Shown piece by piece: positions 18,039 to 26,812 of a stretch of 64,000 nt of DNA; positions within the stretch are counted from its first letter, which is position 1, and the number at the start of each line of letters is the position of its first letter. Origin of the DNA: Leptolyngbya sp. PCC 7375. Its GTDB lineage: Bacteria > Cyanobacteriota > Cyanobacteriia > Phormidesmidales > Phormidesmidaceae. The notes under the pieces were generated by a model. It was given only the letters and a program-made list of their open reading frames with translations. It was not told the DNA's origin and ran no database searches. The translations under genes and the position numbers were made by a program. The stretch covers positions 5,925,961-5,989,960 of the forward strand of contig NZ_JH993797.1 of the NCBI RefSeq assembly GCF_000316115.1, read 5' to 3'.

Positions 18039-19901
18039 TTGTTATCCGTGCATTCTACTTTTTACAATTTTCTATCTCGACTGCGACGTTCTTATCAAGA
18101 CTTCCTGAGCTTGCTGGGGAATACCCCCCGGCTCGTGCGGCTAGTATGGTCGGCGTCTCCAGGTTGGCTGGTGCTCAGTATCAGCATCACTTTGGTCAAT
18201 GCGTTAATACCAACGGCACAGCTTTATGTGAGTAAGCTGATTGTTGATCAAGTGGTGTCGATTCTGGCCAGTGATACGTCTGGTTTTACATCTTATCTGT
18301 TGTTCCTGGTGATAGCAGGATTTAGTCTGTTGCTGTTGCAAGAAGTGCTGAATAAACTCAATAGCTATGTGAGCCGAGTGCTGAGCGATCAGTTTTTGCT
18401 CCATGCCAATGTGCAACTGTTGCAGCAGGCGATGCGTCTGGACCTGGCCCATTATGAATCACCTGAGTTCCATGATGTGCTAAATCGGGCGCAGCAAAGT
18501 GGCAGTAACTATCCGTTGCGGGTAGTGGAGCTACTATCTCGGCTGTTAGGTTCGATTACCCGGTTGGTGGGACTGCTGGCATTACTATTGCGGTTTAGCT
18601 CTGGGGTGATGGGCCTGTTGTTACTCAGTGTGTTGCCTACTTTCTGGGTGGGTATTCGTTACTCCTATCGGCGATTTTGGATGAACCGTCGCCAAACACC
18701 GTCTCGTCGTTTGTCAGACTACTTTTACGAGATTCTCACGGCTCCTCAGTATGTCAAAGAAGTACGGCTGTTTAACCTGGGACAACATATGGTGGAGCAG
18801 TACCGCACTATTCGTCATGAATTTAATCAAGAGTCACGGCGGTTGGCGCGGCAGCAGTCGCTAGCCCAGTTGAGCACTGAACTGCTGGGCGCTATTGGGT
18901 TTTATGGAGCCTATGGTTTAGTGCTATGGCAAACGCTACAGGGGATGGTGACCCTGGGTGATCTCACGCTATACACAGGTGCATTTCAACAGGCCCAGGG
19001 ATTAATTGAGTCCACTCTCCTGAGTCTTGCCACCCTCTATGAATACAATCTCTACGTGTCGCAGTATTTTGAGCTATTGGATATCTCTCCCCAGGTGGTC
19101 AGTCCTCGTCACCCTAAACCCTTTCCCAAACCCATGGAACAGGGGTTGCGGTTTCAGGATGTGTACTTTACCTACCCAGGGGCAGAACAGCCCACACTAC
19201 AGGGGATTAATCTGACGGTTGCACCAGGGGAGTGTATTGCGCTGGTGGGGCTAAATGGCTCTGGGAAGACAACCTTATTAAAACTGCTGACCCGTCTTTA
19301 CGACATTGATCGAGGGCAAATTATCATTGATAATATTCCGTTGCAAAAATTTTCTCTCAGCGAACTGCGTAGTCAAATTGGCATTATGTTTCAAGACTTT
19401 GCACGCTATGCCTTGAATGTGCAAGACAATATTGGATTTGGTAACTTGCCCCAGCGACAGAATATTGATTTAGTGGCTCAAGCTGCTCAGGGAGCTGGTG
19501 CCACTGAGGTGATTGAGCGGCTAGAAGAGGGTTATCACACTATTCTTGGCAAAATGTTTTCAGGGGGGGTGGATCTTTCCGGGGGGCAGTGGCAAAAAAT
19601 TGGTCTGGCGCGGGCATTTATGAGTGATGCCCAGATTCTGATTTTAGATGAACCGACAGCGGCGGTGGATGCGATCGCAGAGCATGATCTTTTCCAGCGT
19701 TTTCGGCAGCTGACCCAGGGCAAAATGACCTTCCTGGTCAGCCATCGGTTTTCCACCGTGCGCATGGCTGATCGCATTGTTGTGTTAGAGCAGGGGCAAA
19801 TTGCCGAAGTGGGGACCCACGACCAGCTCATGGCCCAACAAGGTCGCTATGCTGAAATGTTTGACCTCCAAGCCGAGAGCTATTTGGGTGAGGCAAAATA
19901 A
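18039..19901 (+). CDS. ABC transporter, fused permease and ATPase (half-transporter exporter)
   Basis: 620 residues from a TTG; a GTG three codons later (18048) is equally possible. The N-terminal part (about 20-340) is a six-helix type-1 exporter membrane domain. The C-terminal part (about 360-610) is an ATPase with Walker A GLNGSGKTT (near 403), signature LSGGQWQK (near 513), Walker B ILILDEPTAAVDA (near 531) and switch SHRFSTV. It should work as a homodimer or with a partner half. The substrate is not predictable. It may be co-transcribed with the upstream kinase/regulator pair. Confidence 0.9.
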   Translation: MLSVHSTFYNFLSRLRRSYQDFLSLLGNTPRLVRLVWSASPGWLVLSISITLVNALIPTAQLYVSKLIVDQVVSILASDTSGFTSYLLFLVIAGFSLLLLQEVLNKLNSYVSRVLSDQFLLHANVQLLQQAMRLDLAHYESPEFHDVLNRAQQSGSNYPLRVVELLSRLLGSITRLVGLLALLLRFSSGVMGLLLLSVLPTFWVGIRYSYRRFWMNRRQTPSRRLSDYFYEILTAPQYVKEVRLFNLGQHMVEQYRTIRHEFNQESRRLARQQSLAQLSTELLGAIGFYGAYGLVLWQTLQGMVTLGDLTLYTGAFQQAQGLIESTLLSLATLYEYNLYVSQYFELLDISPQVVSPRHPKPFPKPMEQGLRFQDVYFTYPGAEQPTLQGINLTVAPGECIALVGLNGSGKTTLLKLLTRLYDIDRGQIIIDNIPLQKFSLSELRSQIGIMFQDFARYALNVQDNIGFGNLPQRQNIDLVAQAAQGAGATEVIERLEEGYHTILGKMFSGGVDLSGGQWQKIGLARAFMSDAQILILDEPTAAVDAIAEHDLFQRFRQLTQGKMTFLVSHRFSTVRMADRIVVLEQGQIAEVGTHDQLMAQQGRYAEMFDLQAESYLGEAK

Positions 19902-19916
19902 TCCAATCGGCCCCCA

Positions 19917-19946
19917 TGTAGGAGCGTTCCATGAAACGCCCCTACA
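19917..19946. repeat. Palindrome of the GTAGGG...CCCTAC family
   Basis: Imperfect 30-base inverted repeat with outer TGTAGG and CCTACA arms and a CCATGA centre. It lies 15 bases after the ABC transporter stop and 35 bases before the RNA methyltransferase start. Two arm positions do not pair. Confidence 0.7.
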
Positions 19947-19981
19947 TTGGGCGATGTCACCGCCCCGTATAATAAATCTCC

Positions 19982-20704
19982 ATGGAAATAATCTTTGTCC
20001 TTGTCGACCCCGAAGAATCCGAAAATATTGGAGCGGCAGCCCGTGCGATGCATACCATGGGCTACAACGCTTTACGTTTAGTACGACCCCAGGCCGATCA
20101 CCTGGGTGAAAAGGCCTTTGCCCTGGCCCACGGTTCTCAACATGTGCTCGAAACCGCTCAGGTCTATGAAAATCTGGGGGATGCGATCGCAGATTGCGAC
20201 TTTGCCTGTGCAACCACCGCCCGCCACCGCTACGAAAAACACCACTACACCTCCGTGCGAGACCTTCCCACCCATCTGCAAGCAAAGGGAGAATGGCTGC
20301 ATCGAGTGGCCATTGTTTTTGGTGGGGAGCGCTCCGGACTGAAGTCTGCCGATATTGAAGCCTGTGATCTGTTAACAACCATTCCCCAGCATCAGCTACA
20401 GCCGTCCTTGAATCTCGCCCAGGCCGTCATGGTGTATAGCTTTGTGCTGTCAGCTGAGCAGACCCAGGTACAGATTACGGATCAACGGCTGAATAGTGAG
20501 CCGATGCCTGCTGCAGAATATGCCAGCCTTAAACAACTGTTGCAGCAACTCATGGCACGGGTGAGTTTACCAGAACGCTATCAAAGCTATGTCATGCATG
20601 GTATTGCCCGCTTAGACCGTGAAGATCTCTATGTTATCCATAAGCTGCGAGCGGCGTTCAACCACGCCTTAGATCAGGCCCTCACTGGGCAAGAAACCCC
20701 GTAA
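19982..20704 (+). CDS. SPOUT-family RNA 2'-O-methyltransferase (TrmJ/TrmH type)
   Basis: 240 residues. The three knotted-fold motifs are visible: NIGAAARAMHTMG (motif 1, residues 15-27), VFGGERSGL (motif 2, about 112-120) and SLNLAQAVMVYSF (motif 3, about 140-152). The C-terminal helical extension (LPERYQSYVM, then RLDREDLYVIHKL) resembles TrmJ, which modifies position 32 of tRNAs using S-adenosylmethionine. An rRNA substrate cannot be excluded. Its 3' end overlaps a small minus-strand ORF by 23 bases. Confidence 0.85.
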   Translation: MEIIFVLVDPEESENIGAAARAMHTMGYNALRLVRPQADHLGEKAFALAHGSQHVLETAQVYENLGDAIADCDFACATTARHRYEKHHYTSVRDLPTHLQAKGEWLHRVAIVFGGERSGLKSADIEACDLLTTIPQHQLQPSLNLAQAVMVYSFVLSAEQTQVQITDQRLNSEPMPAAEYASLKQLLQQLMARVSLPERYQSYVMHGIARLDREDLYVIHKLRAAFNHALDQALTGQETP

Positions 20705-20789
20705 AAATTAAGGGCAGCAATATCAACAGAAAGCCAATAAACAACAGCGTTGCCGGGTCAACATCAATGACAGGAGGCTTCTTAGACAT
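20682..20789 (-). CDS. Small single-span membrane protein, 35 residues
   Basis: Encodes MSKKPPVIDVDPATLLFIGF followed by LLILLPLIFTGFLAQ, that is, a basic N-terminus, a short polar segment and one strong hydrophobic helix to the C-terminus. Size and topology resemble small subunits of photosynthetic or NDH complexes, but I do not recognise it as any named one. It overlaps the end of the RNA methyltransferase on the opposite strand. The clean charge and hydrophobicity pattern argues for a real gene; the Shine-Dalgarno is weak. Confidence 0.5.
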   Translation of the reverse strand: MSKKPPVIDVDPATLLFIGFLLILLPLIFTGFLAQ

Positions 20790-20969
20790 GGTTCTTATGG
20801 TGATGATTTAATGATCTGAGGGTACTGCATGTTAGCTATCCTAAACAATTCATCTGTTGGCATCGCCCATGGCCTAGGGGGGTGACGTCCCTAGCTAGCA
20901 GGTGATTTATGAAAAACTACGGATAAATTTGGCTCAGTTTTGCCACCTTGATCCATGATGGAATGGTCT

Positions 20970-20974
20970 AGGAG
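20970..20974 (+). promoter_or_regulatory. Shine-Dalgarno that decides the start of the FAD/SLH gene
   Basis: AGGAG lies 10 bases before the ATG at 20985. It favours that ATG over the in-frame ATGs at 20955 and 20958. Confidence 0.6.
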
Positions 20975-20984
20975 TGAGACATCT

Positions 20985-23084
20985 ATGGTGCATCAGAAAA
21001 ACGGTCTGCTTAGCGATGATGCCTTAACCCGCCCCTGGGATGGGGCCAGTTATGAGTGTTCAATTGCGGTTGTTGGGGGGTCAACGGCTGCCTATATGGC
21101 TGCTTTGACCGCCCTTAAGCTCAAATTAGATGTGTGTTTGGTGCAGCCCCAGCGGATGGTGGGGGGACAGTTTACCGCCCAGGCATTGCCCGCCTCTGAC
21201 GATGGTGACCTATTGCGCCACAAGGCCGATCTGACCACGCTGAATGGAGAAGAATTTGCCATTTCCAAAAGCCAACGCCTGTTCCGTCGACGGCAGCGAC
21301 AGTTACAGCCTGTGGCCGGTCAGATTGTAGAGGATCCAGGCGGCTCGTGGGTATGTCCCCTCTCGACTACTCCAGTGGCGGCGTCTACGGCCTTAAATGA
21401 AAAACTATTGCCCTATCTAAAGTCCGGCAAGCTCACCCTAATTCCCTATGCTGAGCCCACTTCATTAGTGCTGGCAGCCACCGGTAACGAGACGAGTGTG
21501 CGCCGTGTGACCGGGGTGATGTGTCAAGATACCAAAACCAAGCATGCGTTTACGGTGTATGCCAAGGTCGTAGTAGAAGCCACTGATTTAGGCGATCTGC
21601 TAGAGGTGGGTGATGTACCCTCACGGGTGGGACAAGAGGCTCGCAGCGAAACAGACGAAGCAATTTTGCCAGAGGACGCCCGACCCCAGTGTCAACAGTC
21701 ATTTACCTTTGATGTGTTAGTGGAGCGTACGCAGCCTGGTAAAGGGGTTCCCATTGGTATGCCAACAGAATATGGCAGAGTACCATGGCTCAACCTACAC
21801 GAATTTACTGGAGACTTTTGGGTCCGCAAAAACACAGTTTGGAAAAAACGCGATTTCTTTAATGCGTTTGGTATTTTTCGCTATCGTCGCTTGTTACGAC
21901 GCTCTCTGTACAAAAAAACAATCTCCCCTGGCGATGTGGCCGTGATTAATTGGGGCACATCGAGCCACCCGGAGCGGGGTCAGTGCTGTGGTAATGACTA
22001 TCGCACTGGCTACCTGGTGGGGCTTGATCGCTCAGAGCGACAACAACAGATTGCCCGGGCACGTACCCGAACGCAGGCTTATATTCACTTCTTGCAAACC
22101 AATGGCTCGCCTGATCTCAAACCCCGAGGAGATCTCACCTGGACCAAGGATGGCATTGCCCTGGAACCCTACATTCGAGAAGCCCGTCGAGGCATTGCTA
22201 TGACCACCATTCGCCATGAAGACGTGGCTGCTAGCTTTTTTCCGAATCAGGCACGTGCCCGGACTTTTAACGATACGCTGGGCATTGGTCAATATCACTA
22301 CTTAGACCTCCATGGCAATCTGGTGGATGGTCATGTGAGCCCTACCGGGAAAGATGTGATTGCCTTACCCTTCACTTTACCAGCGGGGGCACTGGTTCCT
22401 ATCAATACAGATGGCTTAGTTTTATCAGCTAAAAGTATTGGCACCACCCACATTACCAATGCCGCCTATCGAATGCACCCGGTGGAATGGGCGATTGGTG
22501 AGGCCGGTGGCTTTTTGGCAGCCTTTAGTGTGTGGACTGGAAAACAACCCCGTGAGATTGTTCGGAATGAGTCCTTACTACGCAAGCTACAGGGCTTTTT
22601 GGCCCGCAACGGTATTCCCATTGTATGGTTTGATGATGTATCCCATACGGACCAAGATTTTGAAGCCATTCAGGTAATGGCAGCGGCGGGAATCATCAAT
22701 AGCGAGAATGAGAAAAACCTGCATTTTCGCCCCTATGCCAGCGTTAGCCGTGCGGTTGTTTGTACAGCCTTAGTTAGTCTCTTAGGACTAGAAAAAAATA
22801 CTCCAGCTCAGCCATCTTTCAGAGATGTGCAGCTTGGCCAGCACTGGGCCTATAGCAATATTGAAACCCTTAAGGCCAAAAATATGGTGGCGGGTGTAGG
22901 GCGGGGGCGGTTTGCTCCAGACCAGGCCATGACTCGTCAACAGCTGGGCTTCTTAGTCAAAAAAGCAATGCCTAAGCACCATGAAGCCGCCTTTGTCGGT
23001 ACGCCAAGGGATCGGCGCATTGTTCAGCGTCGAGATCTCTCACGGGTCTTGTATGCGTTATTGAAAGCTAAGCTCGCGATCTGA
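20985..23084 (+). CDS. FAD-dependent oxidoreductase with C-terminal SLH domains
   Basis: 699 residues. An FAD-binding Rossmann segment lies near the N-terminus (IAVVGGSTAAYMAALTALK, about residues 27-45). A long oxidoreductase region of the FAD-dependent PF12831-like type follows, with EATDLGDLLEVGD and late LPAGALVPINTDGL segments. Two S-layer-homology-like repeats follow at about 543-598 and 611-661; the second contains WAYSNIETLKAKN and RFAPDQAMTRQQL. SLH domains usually anchor proteins to cell-wall polymers, yet no signal peptide is visible, so the location is a puzzle. Substrate unknown. The fusion is clear from one uninterrupted frame. Confidence 0.82.
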   Translation: MVHQKNGLLSDDALTRPWDGASYECSIAVVGGSTAAYMAALTALKLKLDVCLVQPQRMVGGQFTAQALPASDDGDLLRHKADLTTLNGEEFAISKSQRLFRRRQRQLQPVAGQIVEDPGGSWVCPLSTTPVAASTALNEKLLPYLKSGKLTLIPYAEPTSLVLAATGNETSVRRVTGVMCQDTKTKHAFTVYAKVVVEATDLGDLLEVGDVPSRVGQEARSETDEAILPEDARPQCQQSFTFDVLVERTQPGKGVPIGMPTEYGRVPWLNLHEFTGDFWVRKNTVWKKRDFFNAFGIFRYRRLLRRSLYKKTISPGDVAVINWGTSSHPERGQCCGNDYRTGYLVGLDRSERQQQIARARTRTQAYIHFLQTNGSPDLKPRGDLTWTKDGIALEPYIREARRGIAMTTIRHEDVAASFFPNQARARTFNDTLGIGQYHYLDLHGNLVDGHVSPTGKDVIALPFTLPAGALVPINTDGLVLSAKSIGTTHITNAAYRMHPVEWAIGEAGGFLAAFSVWTGKQPREIVRNESLLRKLQGFLARNGIPIVWFDDVSHTDQDFEAIQVMAAAGIINSENEKNLHFRPYASVSRAVVCTALVSLLGLEKNTPAQPSFRDVQLGQHWAYSNIETLKAKNMVAGVGRGRFAPDQAMTRQQLGFLVKKAMPKHHEAAFVGTPRDRRIVQRRDLSRVLYALLKAKLAI

Positions 23085-23204
23085 ACATTTTTTTGATAAC
23101 AGGACTAGTTGCGCCTTTGTGACGACTAATATCGGCCATTTGCCCGTACTGTTGCCTAATTGAGTGTCCTAAACTCAATTTATAGGTCATAGCCAGAACG
23201 AACC

Positions 23205-23354
23205 ATGCCAACTGAACAAATGACAATTTACGTACCCCCTCGGGTGAAGAAGGCAATCAAGCAACTAGCGTGTGATAAAGAACAGTCTATGAATACAGTT
23301 GTTGTTGAGGCGCTAGAATTAGCAATTGCCGCCTGGTCTGCTCAAAATGTTTAA
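23205..23354 (+). CDS. Ribbon-helix-helix (CopG-type) small protein
   Basis: 49 residues, too short for usual ORF cut-offs. It starts MPTEQMTIYVPPRVKKAIKQ, a beta strand followed by a helix, and continues with a second helix (SMNTVVVEALELAIAAW). This is the RHH/MetJ-Arc fold of CopG-like DNA-binding proteins and antitoxins. No toxin ORF is seen on either side. It may be an orphan antitoxin or a plasmid-type regulator. Confidence 0.65.
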   Translation: MPTEQMTIYVPPRVKKAIKQLACDKEQSMNTVVVEALELAIAAWSAQNV

Positions 23355-24004
23355 TAGACACCTAGCGTAAAAATGCCATGTAAGCTTAATTCTGGGCTCA
23401 GTTAGTTAACAACTCTGGGCCTAGTTAAACGACACTGTGTTTAGCTAGCAACAAACTCGTGTTCTACAAGCGAGAGCAAGGAGTAAAAGCGATGCACCCT
23501 AAATGGTTTGTGTCCTGCTCATAAGAGCTGCTTGTTGGTATGTACACCCTGAGTCCGAGCTCAGATGGCTTACTGAGCTTTTTACGCTTGTTAATAATAA
23601 TAGGAGAAAACGATCTCCTGTAAACCCTCATGTCCGTTATTATGAGCATTCTTTATGGTTGCCTAAAGTAACTAGATGTAATGTCTAGGAACTGTGAAGT
23701 GTTACTAAGAGATTTGCTGTTGATGCCATTGGTGAGCATTCTCTCGTATTGCTGTATATTCTTCTGCGGACATTTTATCTAGGTTCTTGAGAATACAGTT
23801 CATCCGACCCTGGGTTTGTAGCACGTCTCGATGCCGGTGCGTTGCTTAGGGGTATACTGACACCCTTTACGGTAATCGCTCTTTTGTATACATTCTTTAA
23901 CTTATGGTGTTTGGATGAGCACGCGCTAGTATTTGCGTAGTAATAGTCCGCGAATTTAAAGTTACAGTTTGCGATGCGCGTATACAAAGCGGGAGGTTGA
24001 TCCT
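23355..24004. other. Intergenic region upstream of nblR, no complete gene
   Basis: 650 bases. A short minus-strand frame at 23705-23803 (starting MNCILKNLDKMSAEEYTAIR) looks like the tail of some protein; upstream in the same frame it reads RDVLQTQGR before a stop. I take it as a possible gene remnant, not a gene. ORFs on both strands around 23464-23688 lack family features. The nblR promoter should lie in the last 200 bases, but no clear boxes were found. Confidence 0.4.
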
Positions 24005-24694
24005 ATGGGTGCATCTGATGCGGCCCCCTGTGTTTTACTAGTGGAGGCCAATGAAGAATTGGCCCAGGATGTCAGTAACGATCTGCGTGAGTCCGGTTAC
24101 ATTCCGTTGGTGGCGACCACGATAGATTCAGGCATTAAAGAAGTTCAAACTCGTCACCCGGCCCTGATTGTGGTCAATCGGATGTTGGCGGGCGAGTCGG
24201 GATTAGACCTGTGTCAGCAGTTGCGATCGCAAGGTGATCGTACCCCCATGCTGCTACTGATGGCTCGTGACAACCTGGACGACCGGGTGGCCTGTATTGA
24301 GTCTGGGGCCGACGATTATTTTCTCAAACCCTACCGCAGCGATGAATTTCTAGCCTTAGTCAGCGCGTATTTACAGCCTAGTGAGTACGGTGTTGAACAG
24401 TTAGTGTTTGGTGAGCTTACCCTCAACATCACCAACCGTCAGGCCATGCGCAGCAGCCGGGTCATTGACCTGACCATGAAAGAATTTGAGCTGCTCAAAT
24501 ATTTAATGGAGCACCCGCGCGAAGTCTTGACCCGCGAACAGATTCTAGAAAATGTGTGGGGCTACAACTTCATGGGTGAATCCAACGTGATTGAAGTGTA
24601 TATTCGCTATTTGCGCTTAAAAATCGATGGAGAAGGCGAAAAGCGCTTAATCCAAACCGTTCGCGGGGTTGGATACGTATTGCGTGAAACGTAG
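24005..24694 (+). CDS. nblR: NblR-like OmpR-family regulator with non-canonical receiver
   Basis: 229 residues from the ATG at 24005; a longer in-frame start at 23969 is less likely. The receiver-like domain (1-120) is followed by an OmpR/PhoB winged helix with FELLKYLMEHPREVLTREQI and VIEVYIRYLRLKI. The receiver deviates from rule: LIVVNRMLAGESG has Asn58 where the phospho-Asp belongs, the acidic pocket reads VEAN, and Ala87 replaces Ser/Thr, while Lys108 is kept. The RMLAGESG and YFLKPYR segments are typical of NblR, which controls phycobilisome degradation under nutrient stress and is known as an atypical regulator able to act without phosphorylation. Monocistronic as far as visible. Confidence 0.82.
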   Translation: MGASDAAPCVLLVEANEELAQDVSNDLRESGYIPLVATTIDSGIKEVQTRHPALIVVNRMLAGESGLDLCQQLRSQGDRTPMLLLMARDNLDDRVACIESGADDYFLKPYRSDEFLALVSAYLQPSEYGVEQLVFGELTLNITNRQAMRSSRVIDLTMKEFELLKYLMEHPREVLTREQILENVWGYNFMGESNVIEVYIRYLRLKIDGEGEKRLIQTVRGVGYVLRET

Positions 24695-24810
24695 GGTGGG
24701 CCAACCTGGTAGGGGCATACTCTTGTGGGTGCCCTGAGGTAACCAGAAGCTGAAGGGACACAGCAACGTAGCCCATCAAAAATTGTGATGTTCAGGAGAG
24801 GAAGACAAGC

Positions 24811-25344
24811 GTGGCCGATTGGCATAAGAAGCAATATTTTCTGTTACTCGCTCTATGTTGCCTGCTGCTGGCCTGCAGTAGCACAGAACCTACAGCTTCC
24901 TCTGGAACTTCTGTGGCAGACGCTGCCTCTGATTCAATCGTACTCACTGGACCTGGCCAAGTGCTTCCCATTACCGCTCAAGCGATCATTGTAGGTGAAA
25001 CCTTTGACTTAGAGGTGGCTGCAACCCCGCGTCAGCAACAGCTAGGTCTGATGTTTCGCGAGGCTCTACCCGATCACCGAGGGATGTTATTTCCCTTTAG
25101 CCGACCACGTCCCGCCCGTTTCTGGATGAAAAACGTGCCCGTGGGGCTGGATATGGTGTTTTTATATCGAGGTGAAGTGCAGGGTATTTTCGAGGCTCCG
25201 CCCTGTGACTCAAACCCTTGTCCTACCTATGGTCCAGGCAATCTGCTGGTGGACAATGTAATTGAGCTACGCCTTGGCCGGGCAGCGGAGTTGGGATTAA
25301 AAGAAGGCGATCGGGTGGAGATTACGTTTTTGGCAGGGGAATAG
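24811..25344 (+). CDS. DUF192-family lipoprotein
   Basis: 177 residues from a GTG preceded by a GGAGAGGAAG purine stretch. The lipoprotein signal ends in LLLACSS, with the Cys as acylation site. The DUF192 domain (about 65-175) shows the family core RQQQLGLMFRE, GMLFPF, FWMKN and GLDMVFL. Members are periplasmic or membrane-tethered small beta proteins of unknown biochemical role. It follows nblR by 116 bases on the same strand. Confidence 0.9.
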   Translation: MADWHKKQYFLLLALCCLLLACSSTEPTASSGTSVADAASDSIVLTGPGQVLPITAQAIIVGETFDLEVAATPRQQQLGLMFREALPDHRGMLFPFSRPRPARFWMKNVPVGLDMVFLYRGEVQGIFEAPPCDSNPCPTYGPGNLLVDNVIELRLGRAAELGLKEGDRVEITFLAGE

Positions 25345-25389
25345 GATGAGAGGGGGTGTCAAAAGGCGAACTTGGTTGGAGACCCCCAA

Positions 25390-25405
25390 CCCCCAATAAT
25401 GGGGG
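25390..25405. terminator. Short GC hairpin between convergent genes
   Basis: CCCCCA/TGGGGG stem with an ATAA loop lies between the convergent DUF192 and aminotransferase genes. A T-tract is absent on both sides, so it is only a possible terminator. Confidence 0.35.
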
Positions 25406-25435
25406 CTTCAGAAATTCAATTTCCTTGATATTTTT

Positions 25436-26587
25436 CTACCGCAATACCTGGCTTGCCGCCGATACGCCGCTGCCGGGGGCAAAACCTTCGTAGCCAAGGA
25501 TTTGTAGCGTAGTTTCTAGGGACGCGATGGTGGTGAGGATGTCGCGATCGCACACAAACCCCAAGTGTCCAATTCTGAAGATCTTGCCCTTCAGATGGTC
25601 CTGACCGCCTGCTAGAGCAATGTCAAACTGCTTGCGCATAGTGGACCGAATATCCTCAGAACTGACAATGTCACCGGGAATAACAGACGTAACCGCCGGG
25701 CTGCTGTAATCATCGGGGGCCAGCAGTGGCAGACCCAGAGCCTTCATGGCCGCACGGCAAGCCTGCTTCTGACGTTCGTGGCGAGCGAAGATATTTTCTA
25801 ACCCTTCTGCCTTCATCATTTCCAGAGCGACCTGGAGGCCAAAGTACAGGTTGACCGGCGGTGTGAAGGGCGTGCTGTTTTTGGCAAAGGACTTACGGTA
25901 CTTACCCAGGTCCATATAGAACTTAGGCAGCGTAGCATTCCCATAGGCAGCCCAGGCTTTTTCACTGACGGAGACAAAACCCATGCCAGGGGGGAGCATA
26001 AAGCCTTTCTGAGAACCGGAAGCAACCACATCTAGACCCAGCTCATCCACCTTCAGATCGTAGGACGCCAGACTGGTCACAGCATCGACAATGATGATGG
26101 CTTCGCCATGGGCTTTGACGTGCTCATTGATAGCTTCTACGGGGTTGAGCACACCGCTGGAAGTTTCGCTGTGGGTGACGATGACGGCCTTAATCGCCTT
26201 GTCCGTATCGGCGGTCAGGGCTGCGCCAAAATCCTCGGGCTTTAAGGGGACGCCCCAGTCTTCTTGAATGACTTGTACATCCAGGCCAAAGGCTTTGGAA
26301 ATCTGGGCCCAGCGATCGCCGAACTTACCGTTGCTACCTACCAGGACCTTATCGCCAGCGCTGAGGAAGTTGATAATGCCTGCTTCGACAACGCCGGTAC
26401 CACTGGCGCATAGGGTTAAGACTTCATTTTTGGTTTGGAATAACCACTGAAGGCCTTCGTTGATTTCGCCGATGATTTTGCTAAAGTCGCCGCTGCGGTG
26501 GCCGATGGGGTGTTTGCCCATCGCTTGGAGGACCTTCTCGGGCACCGGTGTGGGTCCCGGAATCATTAGCATTGCTTTATTATCCAT
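25436..26587 (-). CDS. PLP-dependent alanine/serine-glyoxylate aminotransferase-type protein
   Basis: 383 residues from the ATG at 26587; a TTG seven codons upstream is rejected. Class-V aminotransferase fold: N-terminal MLMIPGPTPVPEKVLQAMG, cofactor-region IVDAVTSL with Asp168, and Schiff-base Lys194 in ASGSQKGFML. Members convert glyoxylate to glycine in photorespiration or make serine-pyruvate transfers; cyanobacterial copies have also been labelled a small subunit of soluble hydrogenase, a historical misnomer. It is followed on the far side by an insertion sequence, not by pathway partners. Confidence 0.9.
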   Translation of the reverse strand: MDNKAMLMIPGPTPVPEKVLQAMGKHPIGHRSGDFSKIIGEINEGLQWLFQTKNEVLTLCASGTGVVEAGIINFLSAGDKVLVGSNGKFGDRWAQISKAFGLDVQVIQEDWGVPLKPEDFGAALTADTDKAIKAVIVTHSETSSGVLNPVEAINEHVKAHGEAIIIVDAVTSLASYDLKVDELGLDVVASGSQKGFMLPPGMGFVSVSEKAWAAYGNATLPKFYMDLGKYRKSFAKNSTPFTPPVNLYFGLQVALEMMKAEGLENIFARHERQKQACRAAMKALGLPLLAPDDYSSPAVTSVIPGDIVSSEDIRSTMRKQFDIALAGGQDHLKGKIFRIGHLGFVCDRDILTTIASLETTLQILGYEGFAPGSGVSAASQVLR

Positions 26588-26812
26588 GGGGTTGGGAGAG
26601 CATATCAAAAGTGCATTCCCCAGAATCGCATAAGTTCTGACGTACCTTGCTGCATTTTTGATGTGTTGTAAGGTTTGGGTGCGATCTCAAATGGCACAAG
26701 CGACGTTGTCCCTTTATTGGACAGCAATCAAATTAGTGCTAGGTTTTGAACCTGGTGCGGGATTATGGCTCCTGACCGAGTCTCTGGATATATAAGCGTT
26801 AGTGGAAGATTA

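Noticed and set aside
23464..23688. ORFs on both strands upstream of nblR
   Set aside because: They overlap each other, lack ribosome-binding sites and resemble no family.
24709..24737. A further palindrome copy between nblR and the DUF192 gene
   Set aside because: Only GTAGGGGCAT and TGCCC remain; pairing is too weak to count it as a family member.
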